Part shown: in pieces, positions 32,757 to 45,130 of the stretch
How positions within the stretch are numbered: position 1 is the first letter of the stretch
How the letters are laid out: the number at the start of each line of letters is the position of its first letter
Source of the DNA: Isoetes taiwanensis
Taxonomy: Eukaryota > Streptophyta > Lycopodiopsida > Isoetales > Isoetaceae
Length of the DNA stretch: 64,000 nt
Assembly: GCA_021234155.1 (NCBI GenBank)
Contig: JAJEKV010000014.1
Location: 6,897,563 to 6,961,562 of the forward strand
Reading direction: 5' to 3'
Translations under genes and position numbers: made by a program
The notes under the pieces: model-generated
What the model was told of the DNA's origin: nothing
Database searches by the model: none
The model's input: only the letters and a program-made list of their open reading frames with translations

Positions 32757-33395
32757 GATTTTTTATCGTCCACGGAGACCAATTGGCCTATGGGATCCAA
32801 ACAAAAAGAGAGCAGCAAGCGTATTTCTGTCAGGATTAAAAAACCCCCGCCCCAAAGGTTTTTCGAGGGAAAAACCTTAGCAGTAATAAGTATGCTGGCA
32901 CGCTGTACAATTGTATAGGACAATTCAATACTGTCCCGGAGGACACAACTGAGTCCGTGCATCTATAACCTCCTGGAGGTATGACCCCAACAAACCCACT
33001 GAAGCCGTATTCAATAACTCATGCAACGGTTGGCCAGGCACTAGTAATCGAACATACTGCTCTCGGATATGGGCAAACGCTGGGCAGATCTGGAGGGCAT
33101 GACATTCATCCTCAATGGCGCCCTGGTGGCAACACTGGCAAAGCCTTTCCTCCCGTGCTTCCCGAGCCCAACGTCCTATCTCAATGCGGAGACGATGTGC
33201 ACCCGTGCGAATGGAAGCTATAAGTTTGCGCTTCTTCATGGGCAAATGGGTGTACAAGTACTGGTGTGGGCCTCTCGTGAGCCTATGATTGACTTGTTGT
33301 TGATAGTGTGTCAGTTTAGGAGAACTCCTAATGCAAAAAATGACCTGGTGATAAAGATAAACTCGCAGTAGGGCAGGCTTGGGTGGTATCATGTT
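32757..33395 (-). pseudogene. LINE ORF2 C-terminus and 3' UTR
   Basis: The minus ORF (33392-32925, 155 codons) is the C-terminal domain of the LINE family seen at 59.7-64 kb. KKRKLIASIRTGAHRLRIEI-GRW aligns with KKQRAIAAIRTGSHHLRIET-GRW there. It is followed by a zinc-binding pattern CQCCHQGAIEDECHALQICP. The stop at 32925 is followed by a 3' UTR holding hairpin module 3 (32815-32898). The terminal sequence CTCTCTTTTTGTTTGG, CCAATTGG and CGATAAAAAAT closely matches the end of the 10.7-kb LINE copy. It is 5' truncated at about 33395. Confidence 0.75.
32815..32898. repeat. Hairpin module copy 3 (in LINE 3' UTR)
   Basis: Plus strand CAGGATTAAAAAACCCCCGC then a 9-bp stem AAGGTTTTT/AAAAACCTT around loop CGAGGG. 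Outer arms GCGTA/TATGC are weaker than in copy 1. Confidence 0.6.
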
Positions 33396-33985
33396 GGAAA
33401 TCCAAATATTGCATTGAATTGAAGATGAAATTATTGTTATTAAGTAAATGGTATTGGCAATGCTTCAAGTAATTGTAGACATTTGTGTAGTACCTTATGC
33501 ATTGGGAATAATGCGTGCAAGGTTTGGATTGCACAGATACGTCAGCATGGCATTTGGATTTTCTCTTATAAGCACACAATTGGAGATGAAGGGAAGACAT
33601 GCTACATTTGGTTAGTTGGACAATGTTGCGCTACTTCGATTTGTGTGAGTTTTTTGTGATTGCATAAGTACATTGTATTATGAGGTGAATAAGTATGAAG
33701 AAATACATGATTGAAATGTCTACTTTAGTCAAGACCAATGAGTTGAGAGTTTGGTGTTTGGGGCGGTGTCCCTATTTATTTTCGTTTTATTTTTATTTTA
33801 TTTTTTGGTATAGAAGATATTATTTTGGTACGCTCTTGCTGATAGGTTGCTTCCTTTGAGATTCCATTGCAGATCTATTAACGTGTACAATGCCTTAAAT
33901 CTACACTGGTGCACGACACGAACAACGCCTACATCCAATGTCCATGCACATTTTTTGTTGTTGAAACTGATCCTACATGGATTTT
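33396..33985. other. Non-coding stretch
   Basis: No supported feature; an AT-rich T-run lies near 33780-33805. Confidence 0.5.
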
Positions 33986-34219
33986 CTAAACGAATTGTTC
34001 TCTTTTAAGCTTTGGCTTCTTAACTTGGTGCACTTTATCGCAGATGGGCGCTCTAGTGAATTCCCAGCCATTAGATAGGGGAATATTCTCAGGGATATGC
34101 CCTGTAGTGCGATCCCATGCATACACGTCATTGCGGAATGGGGTCAAACGCTGATGTGGCTCTATTTTCAAGGGCCCGTTGACATCCATTGCCAAGAATT
34201 TCAATTTCATTTTGACCTT

Positions 34220-34840
34220 AACATGCCCCTACTGGATGCACTAAAGCAGGAGCGGATGAAGCTTCTAAAAAAGTAGGCAGTCAGGTTTCTCCCACAAGCT
34301 TCCCTGCTACATGTTACAGTAGCCAAGCAGCCCAAGAGTTTGGCAGCCGTGAATGCCGAGGCTTCTTCAGCACCTGCAAAGAGAATGGACAAACAAACCG
34401 GGGGATTTGAACCCCCTTCTTCCATTTTCAAAGGCTGTAATGAAACTGAAAAATTAACCTTAGGCCCCTACTTAAGATTTAATTGCCAGGAATCTGAGAG
34501 AAACCTAGAATAATCGGCCTGCATTAAGCTATCATCAGATATGAGCCTATCAGAGAACCAACAACACAAATGATTGAAAATGACAAGCTTACCCTGAAGC
34601 TCAGGATACGGCTGACTTGCCCTGAAAAGCTCCACGCCTCCTTCCTCTGAGGCCAAAACTGCTAGAAACCTAGCTAATTTCTTCAACCCTCTGATACGCA
34701 CAAACGAAAACTCGGCCTTGGCATCCCGCAGCCCAGTTCTGATCGCCAATGCAACCTCCCGCTGCTGCCTCTGAAGGATAAGAACCCTAACTAGCTCTGT
34801 TACTGCAGCAGAGAACTTCCAGAAGCACTTTCTGTTGTAG
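34220..34840 (-). CDS. Exons of an unrecognised plant protein gene (partial)
   Basis: Two minus-strand exon-like pieces join in frame through a clean GT-AG intron (34592-34374, 219 bp, phase 1). The upstream piece reads VTELVRVLILQRQQREVALA, then RTGLRDAKAEFSFVRIRGLK, LARFLAVLASEEGGVELFRA and SQPYPELQ. The downstream piece reads GAEEASAFTAAKLLGCLATV, REACGRNLTAYFFRSFIR and FSASSRG. The sequence is alpha-helical and armadillo-like in feel, but I do not recognise the family. No start Met is in frame upstream (a TAA lies just before), so the 5' end is missing or altered. ORF 33986-34210 (MDVNGPLKIEPHQRLTPFRN) lies further downstream in another frame and may be a later exon. Confidence 0.4.
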
Positions 34841-35399
34841 CATTTCCCTTATATCAAAACAACTAGCATCTGCCCTAGCCGCCCTCTGCCTTCAAGACGC
34901 CCATAGGCTGCTCGTCGCCATAGCCATAGGCCTTGCATCAAACCATGGAGGCGCCACGCCCGACCGTCTTTTTTCCCCTTTCTTCAGGGCTGATAACATA
35001 CCCGTTATCAACCCTCCCTTCACTTTCTAAAATAAGTTCGCTTAGAACTCGGTGGTGGTGGTCGACCCTAAAAAGAAAAAAACCTTCCCTAAAAACAGGG
35101 GTTTTAAAGATTCCTTATTGCCCTATTTTCATACTCTTTTTGATACAATACAGCCCTTAAACCATGTAAACCTTATGTTATAAAAATACGCTTTCATGAA
35201 CTAGCAAACTATATTGCTTGCTCGTGTTGAAGACAATTATATTAAGCCAGAATCGCTGTATCATTGCTACATTTTTCACCACTAATGTAGACAGTCTATC
35301 TTGCTAGCTTGTATGCTTTCTAGGTTTTTTTATCACATCGACTTGATATCACCAACCACATCAATTGCAAAATATAACCAACATTGCCCAAAAATCAAG

Positions 35400-36530
35400 C
35401 CTTGCCACTCCGAACTAATCTATCGGAAATTTCAACAAATACAAAATCCATTTGATGGATTTCATGATCTCCTGCTGCAGCAAAAGCCAATAAGATCCGA
35501 AAAGATCCGAATGGATGCCATAGGAATCAAGACCTTCCACTTGAGAAAATCCTCGGGCTACAAAACGAGCTTTGAAGCGATCCACTTTATCATCAGAGTC
35601 CACTTTCATTTTGAAAAGCCATTTGGAGGAGACTAATTTGCGTCCAGCAGGTAGTGTTACCAGAGTTCATGCTCCATTGGTGTGGAATGCATTGATCTGT
35701 GCATTCATGGGTTGAAAAGCTTGGTAGAGAATAGCCAATGAAAATCACTGGAATACTTCTAGGTGAGAAGGCAGCTCCTGCTGGGTGTTTGAAAATTAGA
35801 GCATGACCAAGACATCGGAATATTTTAAGGTGTGCAAAATCTGGAGATTGGTCTGTCCAAAGTTTGGAAGAGAGTTTGCTTGTGAGGCGATCTGGTAGAG
35901 ACAAAATGTATGCAGCAGGGTGGATTGCCTCAGCCCAAAAAGAGATTGGCAATTGAGCTTCTATGTTCAAGCATCTGACCATGTCTGAAGAGTTCTACTC
36001 TTGTGTTCCTCAATGCCAATCTGCTGAGGATTCCCAGCCACTGTGGTGTGATGTTCAATGGCCTATTGTGCACAAAAATTCATAGCTTACTTGGAGTCAC
36101 TCATTAGACATTGAAGAGGACGTCCATGTGCTGCATAATTCTGAAAATGTGAGAAGGAATCACTCTTGCGTTTGACGAAATGTACCTTAATGTATCTGGA
36201 GTAAAGTAAAAAAAAAAACAGATGGATCCTCCTAATGTGTGAGGATGCATTCCAGAAATATCATAAGGAACGGAACCTTTTGCCCTGGGTAATAAGCTCG
36301 ATGCAAAGAAGTAGGAAAAGGTGCTTTATGTTGCTTTCCCATGATGCAAATGGAACACTGCTCTGAAAATTCTAACTGTGAACGAATCCCAGTAACTGCT
36401 TGATTTGTAAAGAGTGAAATCGATATAGAATTCCCTCTCATTGGCCCGTTGCAACTTCTTCCTTTGTCCTTCTTTACTTGTAAATGTGAGATCAAGATCA
36501 AGGTCCATAATCTGAACAACACGATAAGTT
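35400..36530 (-). pseudogene. Ty1-copia retrotransposon pol fragment
   Basis: Minus-strand pieces in the correct order. 36522-36232 gives a GAG-pre-integrase zinc motif end (CSICIMGKQHKAPF). 35982-35593 gives the integrase C-terminal part (PISFWAEAIHPAAYILSLPD, then FAHLKIFRCLGHA). 35609-35415 gives the start of RT (KVDRFKARFVARGFSQVEGL). Stops and frameshifts are frequent. The catalytic RT and RNase H, and both LTRs, were not found, so it is a decayed internal fragment. Confidence 0.75.
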
Positions 36531-36759
36531 CTGGACTAATATAGGTACGAAAAGAACATTTGAAAAAGACGCCATAGTATTTACCACATAATAAGAATAA
36601 GACGAACTACTCATTTGCAAAAGACAGAACTAAAATTTCATATACAAATTTGAGAGCGAGGGACAAAGCAGGTGCATAAAAAGGCAAATTCTCAAACTGC
36701 AAAACAGAGGAAGATATAAGAAAATGGGAAGGCAAAAAAATGCAAGGCATGAATGTTAC

Positions 36760-36937
36760 CTTTAGGAGGAGGGTTGAGACCGGGAGGAACGGTTGGATAA
36801 ACAAGGTGAGACTGTGGCATTTGGGCAGCTGCAGCAGCTCTTTGGCGGTCCTTCCATCTGATCCACAACAATATCCCTATTATTATCAACAATATCAGAA
36901 TTACCGGCATCGGATACAGCACTATGAGATGCGCCAT
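36760..36937 (-). CDS. First exon of a small membrane-anchored protein
   Basis: ATG at 36937 begins MAHLIVLYPM followed by a strongly hydrophobic segment (VILILLIIIGILLWI, about residues 12-27), then WKDRQRAAAAAQ and a Pro-rich stretch LNPPPKG, ending at donor GTAACA (36759). The layout is a signal-anchor or single-pass membrane protein with a cytosolic basic patch. Later exons were not identified; they may lie beyond the copia remnant. No family is recognised. Confidence 0.4.
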
Positions 36938-37009
36938 TTTGTTTCAAACCCAGCTCCATACACCCTGCCCTTAAAATAACGCGCCCCCCCTCCAGCTGTC
37001 CCTTCATCT

Positions 37010-37500
37010 ATTTTTAGATTTCCCTGCCATGCAATTTCCTGTTTTGGTTTTGTAGCGCATTCTTCCACTATTCCAATGCAGATACCATTAGCCTAGCACA
37101 AGTACTGCTCTGAATAATACTTTGGTTGCCAAAATCCAGCTCAAAGTATTTCCTTTATTTCCACACCAAGGTGGCTTCAAACATTTTATCGAGATAGAGC
37201 TACAAAAATCGAGCTCATGTATTTCCTTCAAACAAGCCATAAATCAAGATAGGATAACATTATATATGAAGGTGTTCTCCAAGTTAAGACTAAAGTGCAT
37301 GGTTTACCAAGTGCTATCCAAGTAGTATTTAAGTCATTTTTAAAAACCCAGATCCTATAGTTGTCCGAAAATCAAGTAACTATAGATGGTATCAAGCAAC
37401 TATAGTTGTCCAATATATGCCAAGAAGCTATAGTTGGTATTCTAAATTTGAAATATGATGAAGTCTAATATTCAAGTATATACTAAAAAATTTAAAACTT
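37010..37500. other. Non-coding stretch
   Basis: No gene. Short echoes of actatagttg/agctatagttgg occur at 37375-37430. At 37511-37535 a hairpin GGGTTGCCCC-TA-GGGGGGCAAACCC recalls the hairpins of the LINE 3' UTRs. Confidence 0.4.
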
Positions 37501-37543
37501 TTTTGTTTTTGGGTTGCCCCTAGGGGGGCAAACCCTTGTTTAT

Positions 37544-37775
37544 GTGGGCTTTTGGCATATCCTAGGTATATGCTAGAATATACCTAGGATATGCTGTGAC
37601 TGCTAAAAACCTACTCTTACCTGTAAATGTTAGGTCGCCATTGTTGATGTGCGACTGGTGTGGGCTTTTGGCATATCCTAGGTATATGCTAGAATATACC
37701 TAGGATATGCTGTGACTGCTAAAAACCTACTCTTACCTGTAAATGTTAGGTCGCCATTGTTGATGTGCGGCTGGT
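37544..37775. repeat. 116-bp tandem duplication with strong palindrome
   Basis: Two nearly identical 116-bp units (37544 and 37660). Each contains an inverted repeat, GCATATCCTAGGTATAT paired with ATATACCTAGGATATGC around a 5-6 base centre. Confidence 0.85.
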
Positions 37776-37799
37776 GTGGGAACCGGGTTAACCTACACA

Positions 37800-38052
37800 T
37801 ATCGAAAGGCGAGGGAGAAATAGCGGATGAATGCAGGATTAGGATGAGTAGGAAGGGGAGTCGCCAACACACGAAGCTTTGGGCATGGCGTCATGCGCAG
37901 AGGCATTTCGCAGATTCGACCCAATGTTTATCCGTGGCGAGGCAAAAAATGTGGATGGTAAGTGAGTGCCAAGGAATTCGGCATTGCAAAAACCTGGCCG
38001 ATAAATCTCATGTCCGCATTTTTTGGGAAGACGCCTCGGCAGCCTGGATTAG
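37800..38052 (+). CDS. Exon-like ORF, possibly the end of a PWWP-type domain
   Basis: Within the plus ORF 37712-38056, the C-terminal part reads WMVSECQGIRHCKNLADKSH then VRIFWEDASAAWI, ending at donor AG|GTAAGT (38053). Chromatin PWWP domains end similarly (…V.FF.D.S.AW.), but the defining PWWP tetrad is not visible. This is therefore a weak assignment. An internal GTAAGT at about 37958 may be an alternative exon end. Confidence 0.25.
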
Positions 38053-38683
38053 GTAAGTTCGCCATTTTTTGTTCTATCAGATATCCAATCACTCATATCA
38101 GATATGTCTTATGCAGGAGCAGGCCTAGGTTATGAGATGGTTGCAAGCCATAAGAAACGATGTTATTCTGCTAATTTGTGCTGGAGCAAAAGCAGGGGAT
38201 CCATCTTGCTTTGTTCAACCGAGTTTTCTTGGTTCAGGCTTGCTTTGTCTAATCCACTCTTGATTGCACATGGTGGATCTAGGATTAGCCTGCATCATTG
38301 GACAACGAATCCAAAGCCTGCATTTTTTTCGTTATCCCATTTTACTCTACGTATTAATTTCCTAATATTGCCAGATATGGCATGTTGAGCAAGCCGCAGC
38401 TCATGAAGAAGCAATCATTTCATTCTTTTAAAAGATAGTTTTACCCAAGGCGAGGATGGATATATTGGACTAGCTCAATATATCAAGTAGCAGCTTAGTT
38501 CAGCTTTGTGTAATGCTGGACATTACGCAGAGACACAGCTTTTATGCTGGATGGGGTTCCTGGCGCCACACATGACAAAAGAAAAAAGAAACAAGCAAAG
38601 TAGGCAGTATCTTTTGGATCTTTAGACTCCTTGGTGTTTCTACAAATTTGTTGCCTAATTTGTGTTTTCTGTGTCATTGCAGA

Positions 38684-38747
38684 TCCAGCATCGACCAAAA
38701 CGGAAGTGTGAAGATTTTTGACGATAATGCTTCTCACCGCTTTAGGT
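38684..38747 (+). CDS. Short exon, WD40-like
   Basis: Bounded by acceptor tcattgcag and donor TTTAG|GTAAAC. The open phase reads SSIDQNGSVKIFDDNASHRF, resembling the end of a WD40 blade (..G.vkiwD). A single short exon is weak evidence. Confidence 0.25.
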
Positions 38748-39734
38748 AAACTCTTTGTGTGGATGTGTGGCTATAAACTCTGAGGCAGATTGTGCATTGG
38801 AAGTGCAAGAGTTTACCAAGCCATTAGATTGGCATGTGCACTGAAAAACTAGTTTGCATGCCTACGCTCAATGCAACCTAATAATGTCTCATGTCGCCAG
38901 CCTTCACCGGTGGAATTATCCCGGACACGCCTTCATATTATTTGCTGAAATTGTCTATGAAATAGGGGCTAGCTATGGATCGGCCATCATCTCAGATTTT
39001 AGAAGTGCAAATCTAGTTTTTTCTATTGCTCAAGTTCCAAAATATTTTGATGTAGCTGCTTGGAACAGCCATTTCTCCAGATCCAATTTTGCTTACTGAT
39101 GAGCAAAATCGCATGCTGTGGTCCAACTTGGCCTTCAAAAAAATCTCTGAACTTGCATAATGGGCATTGCATATTGTTATGGCATATTGTTATTGCATAT
39201 TGTTATTGTGCAATGGACATGCAATTGACTGGATTTAGAAAATTCTGCAGGTTATACTTTGTTAACAAGGCTATCATGCAAATATGGAGGTGCTTTGTTT
39301 GAAAACAATGACCTGCGCTCTGTAACTTTTTTGAAACAATGAGTTTGCAAAATTCAGATTCTTCCTTCGATGTGTAAATGATTAAATTCATAAGTAATAT
39401 TTTGGTATTTCATGCTTTGTTTTTCTATAGTCTTCAATTGCAGTTAATTGTAGGAAGTAGAGATGTATATTGCATTTGTATATGAATGAACAAAAGAAAT
39501 GTGTGTGGTTCGCATCTTTGTCTGTTTTGCAAACTGCGGAAAGGGCTCTCTTCGACATGGACCAATGGCTGAGAAGATAAAGTTTCTTTTTGCTTATTGT
39601 ATTCAGTATATTTCAGATAATTACTTTCTGCTTATTCCATATTCATGTTTCCTTCATTTATTTAATTATTTGGATGTACTTGCATGTTTGTTGCTCTCAA
39701 AATTAAATCCATCTGAACATACAATTCTTTCACA

Positions 39735-39822
39735 AGTCTGCATCAAGTTGGAGCAAAATAAATCTATCTGCATCATGCAATGCTGGATATGAGCATGTGA
39801 GACTTTGGAATATGACCTCAAG
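39735..39822 (+). CDS. Short exon, WD40-like blade
   Basis: In one frame the plus strand reads KSASSWSKINLSASCNAGYE then HVRLWNMTSR, ending just before a GTACAT donor-like site near 39823. This fits a WD40 blade ending (W....las....g.VrlWdm). It may belong with the exon at 38684, as both are on the plus strand about 1 kb apart, but intervening exons are missing. Confidence 0.3.
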
Positions 39823-40179
39823 GTACATTTCTTTAGGTGAGGACACGGACGATTCTTCAGGTGTTATTATTTGATTTTTAAGTTTTCAAGGGCTGGATAT
39901 GATGTTTGCTGTTGTGATAGATGTTTCTAACAATGTATTGAAGGGAGCGTTTTTAAGTTTGATGTGTACTTTCTCTTTTGTCATTAGAGAATGTGTTTTG
40001 CAATTTGTTATCATTCTTAACTTACCAGAGGTAAGACTGTTAAAATATTGTGCCGAGCTTCCTCCAGCTGGAAATATTTCTCTAGGATTTGGTAGTCTGC
40101 TCAAGAAAGGCAACAATAATAGAAGCAACTCGAGAGCTGCTCTATGCATTTCAAATAATTCATATCAATAACCTACTGT

Positions 40180-43100
40180 TAATTGTGGAAAACCAGAATT
40201 AAACTTATTTCAAGTTCCCTGCTGGAAAAAGAGAATTTAAAATTTTGATAACCCATTGCAAACTTTATCCTGTTGCATCCTTTACAATGAATCAAATTTC
40301 TCTGCATTATCTGCATAAAATAGCCAAGTAAAGTTGGATGAAGAGATCAGACATTTCATTACTACAAGGATGACAAGATTGTTTTTCAATTTAACCCATC
40401 TACAATAGTGAACATTTTTTTTACATGATCCGGCCTTTTTGGAGTCTTTTTTTAGGAGCAACCCATCTACAATAATGAACATACACGCTACACGAGGCTT
40501 TATGGAACCTTGGAGCCTTTGTGTTAATACAACTAAGAATTTGGGAAAATTAGGGAACTTTTGCATGGAATCCACTTCATAGTGAACAACTCTATTTTAT
40601 AATTCAAATTTGCTAACTTCTATTTTACCCTTATTATTTATGGTCAGGGACAGTCTTTTGTGATGGTTTGTCATATGTTTTCATGTTCTTATTTGTCACA
40701 ACATTGAATTTGTTGGTGGCTTCTCTTGCCTTGAAGGTCAATATTAGATAAACCACAATAATAATATGAGCTTCACCTCATCATTGATTTAAACATTTTT
40801 AGTATGAGGAGGAAGCATGAGGAGGAAGCGGACATCACCGCCAAGATTATTGTTTGTGTCTGTAGTTTGTAGTTTAACAATGGTTATTTTCACTCATTCT
40901 CTTCGAATTTTCTTCGAGGGATATATGGTTGTACTTAAATTTGTTCTAGTTTCCGAAAGCCATTTATGGTGTTGCAAAAACTTAGCATTTTTGGGAGGAA
41001 AGAAATGCCTCACACGTAAGTGAAGCAGGTTGAAGAAGGATGAACGCTTATTCAATTTAGCTTGCATTGCGATGCGCCATCAACCGACCTTTAAGCTTTT
41101 ACATCATTATATATTCCTAGTTGATTTAAAAGTGCGGAGATGCCACTACTACAATGTGAAGATGTATATGGTAGTGAATTATGATGTGCTATTTATAGGA
41201 CATTTTAGAAATTTAGAATAGAATAGAACCATTATGATCTATCGTCTAGTGAATTTAGATGCATTTGAACATGTTTTGTCTACTTTTGATACAAAATGTT
41301 CTATTGGGCATGGGTCCTTGAAAGACATTTCACATGAAGAGCAATGCTGTCAAGTTGCTAAGGAAATAATGGGATGCTTTGCTTTCAGCTTTCAAAACTA
41401 CCCCTTGAGTGTATTATGTGTAATAACTTGCGAAGTTGAACAGTTGAATTGTGAACAATTGAATTGTGTAATGCATTTTGCCATTACACAATGTTTTGTC
41501 AATGTTTTTTCGTATGGGAAAGGTGAGAATTTGGGACTTCAATAGTAAAGAATAATGACACTATGCTAAAGTTCCTTCCAGAAATCAAGGATTTTAAGAC
41601 AAGTTCACAACGTGCGTAGACAATATTATTGATGTTTGTGTTAGTACGAATGCAAATTTCCCTGCATGGTATGTTCCTTCCTTCAAAATAAAAACTTGCC
41701 AAGAAATGATTTGACAATTTACTTTTGCTAATGTTGCTAACTCAACTTAGTATAGAGGAGTATGCACCATAGAAAAATAGCTTGAGGAACATGCGCCATA
41801 GAAAATATAGTTTGCCACGCGAAATTGCCTAATAAGAATAAATTCAACACATAAAAAAATGACAATATGCACCATAGAAAATATAGTTTGCCATGCGAAA
41901 CTGCCTATTAAAAATAAATGCAAAACATAAAAAAGAAAGTGACAATTTCAACTACATATCTATTAGATTCGCAAGATTCCCTTAAGATTTCTTGAGTCTC
42001 TCTATCAATATTGTCATAGACGCCCTAAGATTCTATCAAGATTCTTTTAGATTCCATTGCTCCCGAACATTCTACTTGATTTCTAGTACGAATTAAATGT
42101 CGACTTTGACTCCACCTTTGATGTCTCCAGTTATGCATCGGAAATCTTGGATGGATCCATTGATCTCATGCAATTGATTAGTTTAAGCAAGCATGACTGT
42201 GGTCTAGATGTATATTCTAGATTGAATGAAAAGAATATTAAAATAAAGTAAATCTTCAAGGAATTTTCAAAATGGTAGCCCATGGAATTGATTGACTACA
42301 ATGCCCAAGATGGACACTGTTACCTTTAGCCCTAATTACAGTTAGAGGTGTTGAAATAGCATTCAAGTGATTTTTTCTGCTGAATTGGAGGTATTTGCAA
42401 GATTGGACACACGTGTTGTGTATTTATACTAAGTCTGTATCCTCCAAAGATGTCATTTCGAGGGCCTGCTCAAAAGGCTTAGATGTTCTGCATCTGTTCA
42501 TTATACCTTTATGCGCTTTTTCAAGAGATCATAAAGTAGAGAGAGTCAGGAAAAACACAAGGTAACACTGTATGTTCTTGCAGACCTAGTCAGGGCAAGG
42601 TAGTGCAGAACATAGTTTTATGAGATTTGTTGATATCAAGGACTTCACATATAGATTTGTCATCCTGCATAAACGTGCATTGCATAAAATTGACAATATG
42701 CAATGAATTCCAGAGTCCAAGCAAAAACTGGATGCTACTTTCTACATGACAACGATTCTACATCTTATATTCCATCATTCAGTTTCTAGATGCTATTATG
42801 AAGCATTCATCTGCAGGACTCTCGGGTTATCAAGGAATATTGGCTCACACAATAAGAGGTTAGAATTGACACTAGGTTAGAATTGAATATCTATGTTCAG
42901 TGTGCATGCAATTCTTTCTGTTTATAAGGAAAAATGTGGATAGATATATTCTTTATGTATTACTTGGGCATGCTATGACCGGAAATCTCAAGCAGAGGAT
43001 CTGCTGAAAGACCAAAGATTTATTTATGCAAATGAAGGGAGAAACCTTTCTTTCTGCAAATGAATGGAGAAACCATGGCTTTGCACTAACTTTTGCTTGT
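40180..43100. other. AT-rich stretch, no gene supported
   Basis: Short ORFs at 40817-41023, 41030-41221 and 41234-41545 have no recognised motifs or convincing splice sites. A 76-bp duplication lies at 41791-41945. Confidence 0.45.
41791..41945. repeat. 76-bp tandem duplication
   Basis: Two units (41791, 41867) share catagaaaatatagtttgcca, gcgaaa.tgcct and aca.aaaaaa. Confidence 0.75.
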
Positions 43101-43249
43101 GGTATTTGCAGGAAGCTTGAACTGATATGGCTGTGCAACAGTTTCAACAATGCACTCAAGCATATATTTGGAACTAGCATAGTAAGATTTAGATCCGTCT
43201 TGCTATTCTTATTGCATGTTTTTGAGTTAGGTAAGGCTGGAGTTTGATT

Positions 43250-45130
43250 TACTATCTACTTTAGCATGGCTCGTATATAGAATGAGATTAGCTCTTGGAA
43301 AACGTTTAAACACCTAGCACAAAACGATGGCTACTATGTGATCTTGTATTGGAGCATCTAACAGTCACGCAATGCTATTAGGTGAAACAATGCCATCTAT
43401 GAAGAGTATAGATTTTTTCCTTATTTTTTCTGCTCATCTTCTTTGCATCGTTGCATTTTTTCCACTCTTTAAAGCATATGCTTTTCACTATAGACAATTC
43501 TACAAATTAATCTTACTCTAACCTAGAAGTAGTACATAATGCATATACTTATTTTGTTTCCTTGAGAATGTGAACTACCTATTTTTGTCACAAAAGCTCT
43601 TGCAAGCTAAGGAGTTTTGTTGTTATATTGTTTATGACATAAAAACTTTTGTTCTATGTAGATGAAACATGCGAATTGCAATGTCTTGACAATGATGAAC
43701 CATGATCAACTATAGGGCAAGAGATCCGAGTAATTTTGTTGTCAACGCCTATTATCTTATTATCTGGACCCATGGAAGCCATGAATTTAAGATACTGGAA
43801 CGGATGTCAACATTGAAATAATTCAATTTCGTACATTCATATTGTGCAATTATCTAGAGTGTGCATACACTAGCATAATCTTGCATATACTTTCCACATG
43901 CTAGATTGGTCATGTCACCTATTGAACACTTCAGCAAGTAGGATGCCACAAATCACAGAATATATTGGGCAAGACATTTAAGGTGAAGGCATCTCAAACG
44001 CAGGATTTGAGAACTGCATTTCAAATATATATTCTCAGCATCATATTACCATTCAGCAGAGAGTATCATTACAAATATAATAAATCCAGCAGAGAGAGTT
44101 TAGCATTACAAAATTAATGCATCCCTCAGAGAGTTCACCACTAGAAGCACAGATAAAGATTGGCATCATGTTTGACTATAGGATACAGGAATGATGCAAA
44201 ATAGAGCAACTGCTTATCCATCTTGTAATTTCCATTGAACTCACTAGTTTGTACCTCTATTTCTTGTGAGCCTCTTTCTGTCAAGCTTTAGAAATGCAAG
44301 TAGCATGTAGGCAGACGTTCTCTTCGTGCTGCTTACTGTTTTAGAGAGCCTTTCAAAAGGCTTGTCATTGTCAACAAGCATTACACAATATGAAATTGCC
44401 TCAATCAATGCAATAATGGCACAAAGATGTAAATAATTTGGACTGATAATGAAAATACATACCAGTAACCATCATTTAACAACCTCTGCTGGTCACAATC
44501 GACGCAATTATACTCACATTTGACATGCTCTTCTGGTGACAATCATCCGGTGAGATTTTAATTTCGAGAAAACTTAGATTAAATGTGAAACATGTTGAAA
44601 GCTTAAAGTCTCCTATAATTCACTTGGAAACATGTTCTATGTCTGCAACTCCTACAATGGGAAAACAAGTTCAAGGATTAATTTGGACTGGATTAAAATA
44701 CATACCAGGAACTATCATTTTCCAAGATGAAGTATTTCAATGCTATTATACTCATTTGACAGCCTTTTCTGGTTACAATCATCCACCACAGTGGTAAAAC
44801 TTCAATAAATTTCGAAAAAACTCAGCATAAATGCGAAACATGTGGAGTCCCCCCTTCTTGCTCAAAAACTGACATGTTTCTGATAGAATGGATACACATT
44901 TGGGTACAATCTTCTAATTCTCATCAAGGGTTTTTGTATCATCTCTTCCTATTAAAATGTCTATCCGACAAGCATATCAACATAATTTATTTAAACAAGA
45001 GAAAAGCTCAATACGTTCATTCAACTAACCTCTTCAACTGTTTAACTTCAACTGTGGGACTTCAAGTCGTTTGCGATTCCTAGAGCAAAAACCAGTTCAA
45101 GAATTAGGTTGCAATAGAAAGTAAATAAAT
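43250..45130. other. Non-coding stretch with a diverged duplication
   Basis: No gene. A diverged direct repeat of about 160 bp has landmarks ggactg...aaaatacataccag at 44440 and 44685 (offset 245) and gaaacatgt near its end. Short cagcagagag repeats lie at 44055-44130. Confidence 0.45.

Noticed and set aside
34385-34425. tRNA gene on the minus strand
   Set aside because: GGGGG-TTCAAAT-CCCCC is a perfect T-arm shape, but no acceptor, D or anticodon arm can be found upstream. It lies inside a gene intron/exon border.
40440-40500. Duplicated acccatctacaata segment at 40396 and 40460
   Set aside because: Short, imperfect and without structure; likely chance or a trivial local duplication.
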